This document shows, piece by piece, positions 1 to 7,969 of a DNA stretch of 64,000 nucleotides. Source of the DNA: Capnocytophaga sp. ARDL2. Lineage in GTDB: Bacteria > Bacteroidota > Bacteroidia > Flavobacteriales > Flavobacteriaceae. The stretch lies in NCBI RefSeq assembly GCF_041530365.1, contig NZ_CP168034.1, positions 558,001-622,000 of the forward strand. The letters are read 5' to 3'. The translations under genes were made by a program, and so were the position numbers. Position 1 is the stretch's first letter, and every line of letters begins with the position of its first letter. Below the pieces are notes generated by a model. It saw nothing but the letters and a program-made list of their open reading frames with translations, searched no databases and was not told the DNA's origin.

Positions 1-513
1 CCCCAAGCGAATCAAATCTTGAAACAAATCTTTTACATTGGTCAGGTTAAAGTTTCCTGCAACGATAAGGTTTCTCGCCATCCAGTTGTTTTGACGCAAA
101 AACGGATGTACACTTTCGATGCTATTTTTTCCGAAAGTACCGTAGCGAACATGCCCTAAAAATACTTCACCCAAATAAGGCATTTGTACTTTCAACGCTT
201 CCATATCGTTGGCAAGTTCTGGATATTCTTTCAGTTCTTGATTGATACGCCCATTGATTTGAGAAAAGATGTCTTGAATAGGCGAAGGCTTATTGGAACG
301 GGCACGACTGATGTATCGTTGTCCCGGTTGCATATCGAGTTTCACACTTGCCAATCCAGCACCGTCCTGACCACGGTTGTGTTGTTTTTCCATCAAGAGG
401 TACATTTTCTGAATGGCATAAAATGCAGTTCCGTATTTTTCTTTATAGAAAGATAGCGGTTTTTTAAGTCGTAAAAGTGCTATACCGCACTCGTGTTTGA
501 TAGCATCGCTCAT
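1..513 (-). CDS. purF: amidophosphoribosyltransferase, N-terminal part
   Basis: The first 171 residues read from an ATG at 513, and the gene runs off the left edge. The N-terminus carries the Ntn-hydrolase glutaminase domain: after a short leader, HECGIALLRL supplies the nucleophile Cys9, followed by the NRGQDGAG glutamine-binding stretch and an AGNFNL segment near the window edge. The enzyme makes 5-phosphoribosylamine from PRPP and glutamine, the first step of purine synthesis, in the cytoplasm. The phosphoribosyltransferase half is outside the window. It lies 23 bases downstream of the PfkB kinase gene on the same strand, so the two are probably cotranscribed. The family call is firm; the exact paralogue is not, because flavobacteria can carry two. 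Confidence 0.85.
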   Translation of the reverse strand, partial: MSDAIKHECGIALLRLKKPLSFYKEKYGTAFYAIQKMYLLMEKQHNRGQDGAGLASVKLDMQPGQRYISRARSNKPSPIQDIFSQINGRINQELKEYPELANDMEALKVQMPYLGEVFLGHVRYGTFGKNSIESVHPFLRQNNWMARNLIVAGNFNLTNVKDLFQDLIRLG

Positions 514-536
514 AATATCGTGTGTTGTTTGTTTTA

Positions 537-1448
537 TTAGAAATGTGATAATTTTTTAAATTCTTGCAATCGTTGGTCGATTTGTTTTTTGGAAAGATTG
601 ACAAGATTGTCTGTGCCAAATTTTTCAACGCAAAACGAAGCCATATTCGAACCGTGAATCAAAGCTTTTTTCATGGTGTCAAAATTGTAAACATCTTGCT
701 CTGTCAAATAGGCTGCAAAACCACCCGCAAACGAATCTCCCGCACCTGTTGGGTCAAAAACTTCTTCCAATGGTAAAGCCGGAGCAAAAAACACTTCTTC
801 TTTGTGGAAAAGCAACGCACCGTGTTCACCTTTTTTGATGATGACAAATTTAGGTCCCATATCGGCAATCATTTTGGCAGTTTTTCTCAGCGAATATTCA
901 CCAGACAATTGTCGAGCCTCTTCGTCGTTGATAGTGATTACATCTACCAATTGCAAAGCCTCTTTCAACTCGGCAAGGCTGTTGTCCATCCAAAAATTCA
1001 TCGTATCGAGGAGAATCAATTTTGGTCGGCGACTCATCTGATTGACTACGCTGATTTGAATCGATGGGTGAAGATTACCTAAAAGTAAAACATCCGCGTC
1101 TTTGAAATTTTCTGGAACCACAGGCGAAAAATCTGCTAATACATTGAGTTGAGTTTCCAAAGTATCGCGCGAGTTGAGGTTGTTGTGGTAGCGACCTTTC
1201 CAGAAAAAAGTTTTTCCGTCGGCGATGGTTTCCACTCCCGTCAAATCGATGTTTTTGTTTTGTAAAAGCGTGAAATATTCTTTAGGAAAGTCGTTTCCTA
1301 CTACCGAAACTATACCGTTTAAGGTTTGAAAATACGAAGCAGACAGACCTATATACGAGGCAGAACCTCCCAATATTTTGTCTGTTTTGCCAAAAGGAGT
1401 TTCTATTGCATCAAAAGCAACAGTTCCTACTATTAAAAGCTTATTCAT
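537..1448 (-). CDS. PfkB-family sugar/nucleoside kinase
   Basis: A 303-residue protein of normal length for the ribokinase/PfkB family. The N-terminus has the early glycine-rich GGSASYIGLSA motif. The C-terminal signature DPTGAGDSFAGGF (about residues 237-249) contains the catalytic aspartate and the anion hole. These enzymes phosphorylate a sugar or nucleoside hydroxyl with ATP; the substrate cannot be read from the sequence. It stands 23 bases before purF on the same strand, which makes a purine- or ribose-related substrate plausible, but that is inference. The ATG at 1448 is preceded by an A-rich leader typical of Bacteroidota. Confidence 0.85.
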   Translation of the reverse strand: MNKLLIVGTVAFDAIETPFGKTDKILGGSASYIGLSASYFQTLNGIVSVVGNDFPKEYFTLLQNKNIDLTGVETIADGKTFFWKGRYHNNLNSRDTLETQLNVLADFSPVVPENFKDADVLLLGNLHPSIQISVVNQMSRRPKLILLDTMNFWMDNSLAELKEALQLVDVITINDEEARQLSGEYSLRKTAKMIADMGPKFVIIKKGEHGALLFHKEEVFFAPALPLEEVFDPTGAGDSFAGGFAAYLTEQDVYNFDTMKKALIHGSNMASFCVEKFGTDNLVNLSKKQIDQRLQEFKKLSHF

Positions 1449-1529
1449 TTTGAATGTTTGAAATAGGGAGCAAATTTACAAAAAAATAGTGAATGCCAAC
1501 TATTGAATGGAATTTAAAGGTGAAAAAAG

Positions 1530-1560
1530 TTGTAGAGTAAAAAATTATTGTTTAGCTTTG
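1530..1560 (+). promoter_or_regulatory. predicted Bacteroidota promoter
   Basis: A -7 box TAGCTTTG (1553-1560) fits the TAnnTTTG consensus. A TTG lies at 1530-1532, about 20 bases upstream, as expected for the -33 element. It would drive the gene at 1682. Confidence 0.5.
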
Positions 1561-1681
1561 CATTGAATTCTTTGGAAAAGTTTATTGTTTTTTATAGATA
1601 TTCAAAAGTATGTAATTTTTAACTATTAATTGTATACATTTTAATTTCAAAAAAGCAAGTGTTGCCTTTTCTTGGGATCCA

Positions 1682-2578
1682 ATGAATGGTGCAGAATCAA
1701 ATATTGGATATCTTTTTAATGAAAGCCAATATTTGGCAAATTCAATTGATAATTTAACTACTACTTATACTATTGTTGAGAAAGTTAATGATGACTATGC
1801 TTGTAGCAAACCAACTTTAATTATTAGACCTATTTCTAATGATGATAATCTTGTAGAAAGCTTTATTTTAACTGATACAAGTCATAATTTTACAATTCCT
1901 CCATTTTATCAATTTCAACCAGAATGGCAAAAACAAGGATGGTCTGGTTTTTTAACATTTAATATTGATTATAGAAAAGTACAAGATGAAGATATATTAA
2001 AAGTGACTATTCCAAGGATTAGACTTACTGATTATTACTCAACTATTTTTGCACCAACAACAATTTCAATAATTAAAGCAAGTCCAAATTTAATTATTGA
2101 TGATAATAGTAATTTAATATTTCCTTTATCATCACATTCAAATTTGTTAGTTAGTGAATTAGATATAAAAAGGAAAAAGATTAGAAATAAAGAATGGATT
2201 GATGTTAATATACTTTGGGATGATGATTGGAATATGCATGAAGGAGAACAAGCGTTTATTTTAGTTTCTCACCATACTTTTGGAGGAAGCATAAGTGTAA
2301 ATGGAAGTGTGAAGTTAGGTTGGAACTCTACAACTAAGAAACCAACAGCAGATCCGAATTTAAATGTAAGTTTTGATATGTCATTAGGTAAAAGAAGAGA
2401 GTTGAGATACAATAATAATGTGTCAAGGAGATCTCTTTTAACACATATAGTAAATGATTCAGGGGCTGGAGTGTTTGCTGAAGGGAAAGTCAAATATACT
2501 GTTAGAACAGCAGGTGCTTTAGAATATTATTTTAAACCTCATTTAACAAAAAATGTTACAGAAAGAATAATAAAATAA
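1682..2578 (+). CDS. hypothetical protein, start uncertain
   Basis: A 298-residue protein that I do not recognise. The frame is open upstream to 1616 with no ATG, and the residues just before Met1 (KKASVAFSWDP) look like ordinary protein. The ATG at 1682 may therefore be internal and the true 5' end may be lost or start on a rare codon. There is no signal peptide, membrane segment or known motif. The composition is rich in Asn, Ile and Asp, with beta-type alternation through the middle and an acidic tryptophan-rich patch (NILWDDDWNM, near residue 181). It runs directly into the outer-membrane barrel gene, so a surface or envelope role is possible. The function is unknown. Confidence 0.55.
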   Translation: MNGAESNIGYLFNESQYLANSIDNLTTTYTIVEKVNDDYACSKPTLIIRPISNDDNLVESFILTDTSHNFTIPPFYQFQPEWQKQGWSGFLTFNIDYRKVQDEDILKVTIPRIRLTDYYSTIFAPTTISIIKASPNLIIDDNSNLIFPLSSHSNLLVSELDIKRKKIRNKEWIDVNILWDDDWNMHEGEQAFILVSHHTFGGSISVNGSVKLGWNSTTKKPTADPNLNVSFDMSLGKRRELRYNNNVSRRSLLTHIVNDSGAGVFAEGKVKYTVRTAGALEYYFKPHLTKNVTERIIK

Positions 2579-2604
2579 TTAATAGAAAAGTAATAATAAT
2601 AGCG

Positions 2605-3270
2605 TTGTTTTCGATTTTAAACTTATCGAAAACCTTTGCACAAGAGAATCATAAATTTTCTGTGAGTAATGTAACTACAAGACCTTCAACTGAAGATTTA
2701 TTATTTAATGGATGGGAGTTTGAATACGATTATTCTATAACTGATAGACTTTCACTATCATTAAATATGCAATTTGATAGATTTAATAGTTTTCCAAAAT
2801 ATGCCAATAAAGCTGGAGCCATCAACGCTTTTCAAATTGATAGAGAAAATTTTATTAATGGTGTTGCAAAAGATTTGACATTAGGAAATCCATGGGTAAA
2901 AGGTAGCCAGAATATTTATACGGTAAATGCAAATTATTCAATCGTGAAAAATGAAAAAAGTAATTTGTATGTAACAGCAGGAGCTGGTGCCAATGTTCAA
3001 GATGTATTGGAATATGGTTTGTCGGAAATTGTCAAAGATGCTGACGGTTCTGTAAAAAGTTTTAAAGATTATACTTCGCATTATACAACTATTCTTTGGG
3101 TTGCACAAGCAGGTTTAGGGTATGAATATACTATCAAAAATAATTGGTTATTAGGAGCAAATCTTAGATATCAATTTCCTGTATCAAAAGATGAATATTT
3201 GTTTTCAATAGGAGGAATAAATTTCAATGAACTATTTAAAATAGGTGTAAAGATAGGTAAGAGATTTTAA
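2605..3270 (+). CDS. small outer-membrane beta-barrel protein
   Basis: Mature residues show alternating beta strands typical of 8- to 10-stranded barrels, glycine-aromatic strand ends (AGLGYEYTIKNNWLLGANLRY) and a C-terminal strand KIGVKIGKRF ending in Phe, the usual outer-membrane insertion signal. The annotated start is a TTG at 2605, but this cuts the signal peptide. Reading back in frame to an ATT at 2578 gives a complete signal sequence: N-R-K, a hydrophobic run, then TFA before QE. No ATG exists in that frame. The ATT overlaps the stop of the preceding gene, where an ATG would give the common TAATG coupling. The start codon is therefore either AUU or mutated. Confidence 0.65.
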   Translation: MFSILNLSKTFAQENHKFSVSNVTTRPSTEDLLFNGWEFEYDYSITDRLSLSLNMQFDRFNSFPKYANKAGAINAFQIDRENFINGVAKDLTLGNPWVKGSQNIYTVNANYSIVKNEKSNLYVTAGAGANVQDVLEYGLSEIVKDADGSVKSFKDYTSHYTTILWVAQAGLGYEYTIKNNWLLGANLRYQFPVSKDEYLFSIGGINFNELFKIGVKIGKRF

Positions 3271-3283
3271 TCGAAACTATAGT

Positions 3284-3317
3284 AAAGCTGTTCACAACAT
3301 GTATGAACAGCTTTTTT
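3284..3317 (+). terminator. rho-independent terminator
   Basis: A perfect 11-bp stem (3284-3294 with 3304-3314) runs into a T tract. It ends the 1682-3270 unit. Confidence 0.85.
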
Positions 3318-3389
3318 CATTAAATAAAAACATTTTCCAATTTAAACAAAAATTCCTACTTTTACATCTTTGAAATAAAACAGAGTATC

Positions 3390-5933
3390 TTGAAAAATCG
3401 TCATATTAAAAAACTTGCTTTCGGATTGGTAGCATTGATAGCCATCGCATGTTCTACCGAAAAAACGAGTCTTGCCAATCGCAAGTACCACGCAACTACT
3501 ACCAAGTACAATATTTTGTACAATGGTGATGTGTCCTATAATCGCGGGATACAGATGATTCAGAAAAAATACAAAGACAACTTTCAAGAAATCCTTACCG
3601 TAGAGCAAATGCGTCAGGACGAAGACGCCGTAATCATTGCCGACAAGCAAGACAAAAATCCTCATTTTCAAAAAGCGGAAGAAAAAGCCATCAAAGCGAC
3701 ACAATTGCACTCGATGTATGTGGGTGGAAAGGAATACAATCCGCAAATCGATCAAGCCTATATGTTGTTAGGAAAATCTCGTTATCACGATTTGAGATTT
3801 TTACCAGCGATTGAGGCATTTAACTACATTATCATGAAATATCCCGACAGTGAGGTGTATTATGATGCGATTTTGTGGCGAGAAAAGACCAATCTAAAGA
3901 TGAAATACAACGATTTGGCGGTGTCAAACATCAAAAAGTTGTTGAAAAACAAGGATGTAAGCAAAGAAGTAAAATCTGAGGCTTTGGCAACATTGGCTCA
4001 AGGATACATCAATTTGCAATATTTAGATTCGGCAAAAATCCCGTTGAAAGAGGCAATCGAATTGACCAACGACAACGAAAAACAAGCAAGATATACCTAT
4101 ATTTTAGGGCAGCTAAACGCCAAAACTGATGCAAAAGATGAGGCGTTTCAAAATTTTCAAGATGTAATCGACTTTAATCGTAAAGCACCACGAGCTTTGG
4201 TAATCAATGCACATGCAGCGAGATTTCAAAATCAAGACTTTCATACCATAGACACAGCGGCATTTACCAAAGAACATTTGTCCTTGCTCAACGATCGTGA
4301 AAATAGACCCTATGCCGATGTGATTTTTCATCAAATTGGTGCGATGAACGACAAGGCAGACAACCTAAAAGCGGCTGTAAAAAACTACAACCAATCGCTA
4401 AAAGTAGGAAAAGACAACAACTCGCTAAAATATCAGAATTATGCCAATATGGCAGCAATGTATTATCGCTATAAAAAGTTTGAAACAGCGGGAATCTACT
4501 ACGATAGTACTATGTTGTATATAAATCCCAATTCAAAGGAATATCTCACGGTAAAACGCAAGAGAAACAACCTGGTTGATATTGTAAAATATGAAAAAAT
4601 AGCTCGAGAAAACGACAGTTTACTGTTTTTGATAGGAATGGAAGATGCTGAAAGACGCACTTATTTGCAAGCTCAACTCGATGAAAAACGCCGTTTGGAT
4701 GAAGAGAAAGAAGCAAAGGCAAAAGCGGCTTCGTCAAAAGGAAAATCCAAGGTAAATACAGCAGCTGTAGTAGTACAGAGTTCGTCTTTTTACTTTTATT
4801 CAGACAAGGCGTTGAACAAAGGAAAAGAAGACTTTAAGAAGAAATACGGAAACCGACCATTGGCAGACAATTGGCGTTGGGCAAGTCGTGTACAATCTAC
4901 ACAAATGGCAGAAACAACTACTACAGAACCAGCTAAAGGGACAAAAGTAGAAGATACTTACAATCCGCGAGATATGCGATACAATGCCGATTTCTTTTTG
5001 GCACAATTGCCTACGGATATCAAAGATATTCTCAAGCTAAAAGAAGAGCGAGATGATGCGTACTATCAATTGGGATTGTTGTATTCAGACAAGTTGGAAG
5101 AGTATGATGTTGCGATCAACAAATACGAAACTTTGCTTACTTTTATTCCAAAAGTAGATTTGGAACAGGCAACTTATTATCAATTGTATAAATTGTATAA
5201 AAATCGTCATCCAGAACAAGCACAACGCATTTTGGACAAAATGATGAATACTTATCCAAATTCGAAATACACCAAAATTATGGTCAATCCAAATGCGGAT
5301 ATTTCGGAAGATGGAAATCAAAACAACAGTTACGAATCTATCTATAAATTGTACGAAAAAGGTCATTTTGTGGAGGCGTTACAACAATTGGACGAAGCCA
5401 TTCCTTTGGTATTCAACGATCAGTTGATAGGAAAATACGAATTGCTCCGAGCGATTGTAGCTGGAAAACTCTATGGATTGGAAGAGTATAAAAAATCGTT
5501 GCAACATGTAGCAACCAGTTATCCAAATACAAACGAAGGAAAAGAAGCACAACGCATATTGAGTAGCGAATTGCCAAAACTTCAGAAAATGGAGTTTAAA
5601 AACGATTTGACGCGTAACTTAAAAATGGTTTACGAAGTCCATTATCCATTGGATGCCGAGGGCAAAAAGCTAAAAGAATCTTTGGAAAGATATGCCAATG
5701 AGCGAGGACATACTGGCGTGTATTTTTCGGCAGATATTTACAGTCCAGAAAAAATGTTTTTGGTGTTGCATGGTATCCGTTCCGGTAACCTGGCAAAATC
5801 AGCACAAATCTATTTACAAGTAGAGAAGGAATACGGCATCAAACAACAGCCGCATTTGGTGAGTTCGCACGATTATGCCTTGATATTAATCAAGAAAAAC
5901 TGGACGGAGTATCTCAAGAAGAGAGCGGAGTAG
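3390..5933 (+). CDS. sprE: type IX secretion lipoprotein SprE/PorW
   Basis: An 847-residue TPR-repeat lipoprotein starting at TTG (3390); no ATG lies nearby in frame. The signal peptide ends at a lipobox with Cys21 (LIAIACS). TPR-like helical pairs fill residues of about 70-400 and 560-730, with a charged Lys/Glu linker around 430-460 and a low-complexity stretch near 510. SprE of Flavobacterium johnsoniae and PorW of Porphyromonas gingivalis are periplasmic outer-membrane-anchored lipoproteins of similar size, needed for type IX secretion and, in gliding species, for motility. The length and opening residues fit. The gene stands alone, with an IS remnant downstream. A type IX sorting-domain protease (17405) in the window is a likely client of this export route. 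Confidence 0.85.
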   Translation: MKNRHIKKLAFGLVALIAIACSTEKTSLANRKYHATTTKYNILYNGDVSYNRGIQMIQKKYKDNFQEILTVEQMRQDEDAVIIADKQDKNPHFQKAEEKAIKATQLHSMYVGGKEYNPQIDQAYMLLGKSRYHDLRFLPAIEAFNYIIMKYPDSEVYYDAILWREKTNLKMKYNDLAVSNIKKLLKNKDVSKEVKSEALATLAQGYINLQYLDSAKIPLKEAIELTNDNEKQARYTYILGQLNAKTDAKDEAFQNFQDVIDFNRKAPRALVINAHAARFQNQDFHTIDTAAFTKEHLSLLNDRENRPYADVIFHQIGAMNDKADNLKAAVKNYNQSLKVGKDNNSLKYQNYANMAAMYYRYKKFETAGIYYDSTMLYINPNSKEYLTVKRKRNNLVDIVKYEKIARENDSLLFLIGMEDAERRTYLQAQLDEKRRLDEEKEAKAKAASSKGKSKVNTAAVVVQSSSFYFYSDKALNKGKEDFKKKYGNRPLADNWRWASRVQSTQMAETTTTEPAKGTKVEDTYNPRDMRYNADFFLAQLPTDIKDILKLKEERDDAYYQLGLLYSDKLEEYDVAINKYETLLTFIPKVDLEQATYYQLYKLYKNRHPEQAQRILDKMMNTYPNSKYTKIMVNPNADISEDGNQNNSYESIYKLYEKGHFVEALQQLDEAIPLVFNDQLIGKYELLRAIVAGKLYGLEEYKKSLQHVATSYPNTNEGKEAQRILSSELPKLQKMEFKNDLTRNLKMVYEVHYPLDAEGKKLKESLERYANERGHTGVYFSADIYSPEKMFLVLHGIRSGNLAKSAQIYLQVEKEYGIKQQPHLVSSHDYALILIKKNWTEYLKKRAE

Positions 5934-6008
5934 AGTTAAGGCTTTCTCGTATTTATTCGTGACACTATCCCCCAAAGTGTGTAAGTTAAAAAAGTTAGGC
6001 TTGAGTTT

Positions 6009-6498
6009 TTATAACTTGAGCCTTTCTGCAAATATAAGCATAAATTGATTAAGAATGATATCCCTATTTTGGATTGGCATACTCCATTTTTTGGTTGCCT
6101 CTCAAAGCCAAGAAAACCGATTTTTGGACGGCTTTATCCGTAGGGAATGACATCTTGTTTTTAGTGTATTTTCTAATCTTACCATTCAGATTCTCAATGA
6201 GATTAGTTGTGTATATAATTTTTCTTATTTCCAAAGGGAAATCAAAAAACACAGTCAATTCGTCCCATTTATTGTACCAAGATTTTATTGCATATCCGTA
6301 TTTTGACTCCCATTTTTTAGCAAAATCCTCCAAGGCAGCTTTGGCAGCTTCCTTATTAGGAGCCGTATAAATATGCTTCATATCGGTTGTAAATTCTTTT
6401 TTATCTTTATAAACGACATATTTACAAGTATTTATAATCTGATGAACCACGCATATTTGAGTTTGTGATTGCGGAAAAACAGAGTGTAAAAACTTCAC
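6009..6498 (-). pseudogene. IS256-family transposase, C-terminal remnant
   Basis: The minus strand encodes the last third of an IS256-type transposase: CVVHQI, then a long stretch with WYNKW and [10 protein letters not shown], which holds the final catalytic Glu of the DDE triad. The upstream two thirds are missing. The reading frame breaks inside an A run: the main frame stops at 6064, but the neighbouring frame continues with [10 protein letters not shown] and ends AERLKL at a stop at 6009, which is the expected IS256 C-terminus. One extra A explains the shift. The upstream junction, near 6500, runs into sequence downstream of the DUF805 gene. The element is inactive. Confidence 0.85.
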
Positions 6499-6580
6499 CT
6501 TCTTTAAACGACTTATAAAATTCTTTGTACTTGTTTGATGTATTGTAAACTATCTTTTTGAGCTTCTTTGTTATTGTTTG

Positions 6581-6593
6581 TTTTTTTTTTTTT
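6581..6593. repeat. T13 homopolymer
   Basis: A run of 13 T downstream of the DUF805 gene on its minus-strand orientation. Such a tract is prone to slippage and also to sequencing error. Confidence 0.9.
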
Positions 6594-6649
6594 GTAGATG
6601 TTTCCTGCTATGAGGAAAGATGTTTTCCAAGTGGATTTGTGTAAATATT

Positions 6650-7165
6650 CTATATCGAAGACTGTTTCATCAGTGAGTTCGTTGTTTTTTTTTGTATTGT
6701 TTTTTCTGTTTTTGTGGGAATTTCTGTGTAGGTAACTGCTGTTGCAAGTATATTTGCTGGAGGTAGACCGTATTTGTTTATATGTTCGTACCCTTTTTTG
6801 AATAGTAGATACAGCATAAATATTGAGGGAATTAATATTAAAAGTGAGACGCTTTCATTTTGTGTTGTAACTGCTAAAACAACTGTTGCTACTAATGGGG
6901 TTAACCAAATAAGTACATACACACGGTTTAAGTTTGAATCGTGTAGTCTTTTTATGATTTGTACGAGTATGAAATAAAATTGAAATATACCTACGAATCC
7001 ATTGATTATAGTATATGTACTTTCTGAGATATTTGGAATATGAGATACTATGTCTATTATTGAAATAGCTATGTTTATTAAAATGCATAAAAAGAAGTCT
7101 AATCGACCGATTCTTTCATTGGCCAAAAGTAAGGGGTATTTTTTTGTTGCTACTGTTTCTGTCAT
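6650..7165 (-). CDS. DUF805-type inner-membrane protein
   Basis: A 171-residue protein with the DUF805 signature: a basic opening with GRLDFF near residue 20, four hydrophobic segments, and KRLHDSN between segments two and three. It is predicted to sit in the inner membrane; the function of the family is not established. The C-terminus is doubtful. A run of nine A on the coding strand (6685-6693) precedes the last residues (KTTNSLMKQSSI). With one more A the frame would continue for roughly 90 residues through ETVFDIEYLHKSTW to about 6420, into the IS256 remnant. Either the tail was cut by the insertion or the tract length is misread. An eight-G tract lies upstream of the start. Confidence 0.7.
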   Translation of the reverse strand: MTETVATKKYPLLLANERIGRLDFFLCILINIAISIIDIVSHIPNISESTYTIINGFVGIFQFYFILVQIIKRLHDSNLNRVYVLIWLTPLVATVVLAVTTQNESVSLLILIPSIFMLYLLFKKGYEHINKYGLPPANILATAVTYTEIPTKTEKTIQKKTTNSLMKQSSI

Positions 7166-7212
7166 AATTTATCTTTTATATGTAAAAAAACATTTTATTT
7201 ATAAATTTTAAT

Positions 7213-7220
7213 GGGGGGGG
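7213..7220. repeat. G8 homopolymer upstream of the DUF805 gene
   Basis: Eight consecutive G in otherwise AT-rich sequence, 47 bases upstream of the DUF805 start codon. Poly-G tracts of this length in leader regions can alter promoter spacing or leader structure by slippage. Confidence 0.85.
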
Positions 7221-7362
7221 TAGAGTTAAGATTATGTTAAAAGAATGGTGAATTATGATTTTTAGTAAAACTTAAATTTATTATTTCTGCTTTTTTCTGC
7301 AGAAAGATGTAACCAATGTTTCAAAAATCAGCACTTATAATTCAAAATAAATTTCTCTTCCC

Positions 7363-7370
7363 TATCTTTG
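7363..7370 (+). promoter_or_regulatory. predicted -7 box, ATP synthase unit
   Basis: TATCTTTG matches TAnnTTTG. It precedes the DUF6168 gene by about 115 bases. No convincing -33 TTTG is present at the right spacing. Confidence 0.4.
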
Positions 7371-7380
7371 TAAAAAAATA

Positions 7381-7424
7381 TGAATTAGCTTCACGCTGAT
7401 TTTTTATTATATGCGTTACGCTTA
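7381..7424 (+). repeat. dispersed repeat, copy 1
   Basis: Shares TCACGCTGATTTTTTAT and, after a short variable stretch, TTACGCTTA with 9402-9444. Both copies lie inside the ATP synthase region in the same orientation. Confidence 0.75.
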
Positions 7425-7434
7425 TTTTAGCGAT

Positions 7435-7452
7435 TTCCGATAACTATCGGAA
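7435..7452. repeat. short palindrome TTCCGAT...ATCGGAA
   Basis: A 7-bp perfect inverted repeat with a 4-base loop. It resembles the longer palindrome at 21691-21712, which also starts TTCCGA and ends TCGGAA and also lies just before a gene. Confidence 0.65.
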
Positions 7453-7484
7453 CTAAGTGGTAAAAAAATATAAAAATAAAAACA

Positions 7485-7880
7485 ATGAAAAACAAAACCC
7501 TATCGTTTAGCATACAAGCGATTGTTTATTTCGTGATACTTTTTGTGGTGCACTTTCTTATAGTACAGGTATTTGAACAAACTGCTTTGTGGCAGCAATC
7601 GTCGTACAGTTTGTTGCAAATCTATTTTTTCACGGCATTGACTACCTTGTTATTTACAATTTGTATCACCGTTGCCGAAAAATTTATCGCTCATCAACTC
7701 GGATTTGTCTTTCTTATATTGCTAACATTGAAATTGGTCGGACATTATTTCTTTATCAATCCTGTCTTGGAAATGGGAGACGAGCAGTTGTTTATCCGAT
7801 ACAATTATTTGATAATCTTTTTATTGTCAATAGGTTTTGATGCGTTTGTAGCGTACAAATTATTAAATGATAAAAAATAA
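7485..7880 (+). CDS. DUF6168-type membrane protein, ATP synthase-linked
   Basis: A 131-residue protein with four predicted transmembrane helices and a short basic C-terminus. In flavobacteria a DUF6168 protein of this size commonly stands just before atpB, after an AtpZ/AtpI gene and a bactofilin gene; neither of those is present here. By position it may help assemble the Fo sector, as AtpI does elsewhere, but no experiment is known to me that shows this. The gap to atpB is 89 bases and contains its own -7 box, so it may be transcribed both separately and together with atpB. Confidence 0.65.
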   Translation: MKNKTLSFSIQAIVYFVILFVVHFLIVQVFEQTALWQQSSYSLLQIYFFTALTTLLFTICITVAEKFIAHQLGFVFLILLTLKLVGHYFFINPVLEMGDEQLFIRYNYLIIFLLSIGFDAFVAYKLLNDKK

Positions 7881-7924
7881 TAAAAAATAAAGCGATAAAT
7901 GAATGAGTGTATTAAATAATTCTT

Positions 7925-7932
7925 TATTTTTG
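7925..7932 (+). promoter_or_regulatory. predicted -7 box upstream of atpB
   Basis: TATTTTTG followed by CAC, 37 bases before the atpB start. It fits TAnnTTTG. Confidence 0.5.
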
Positions 7933-7969
7933 CACGAAATTTACGAACCGTAATATTTAGAAGGAAGAT

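Larger units (their letters stand above)
7166..7484. other. divergent intergenic region
   Basis: About 320 bases between divergent genes. It holds the G8 tract, a predicted promoter for the rightward ATP synthase unit (7363-7370), a dispersed repeat (7381-7424) and a short palindrome (7435-7452). No further gene was seen. Confidence 0.7.
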
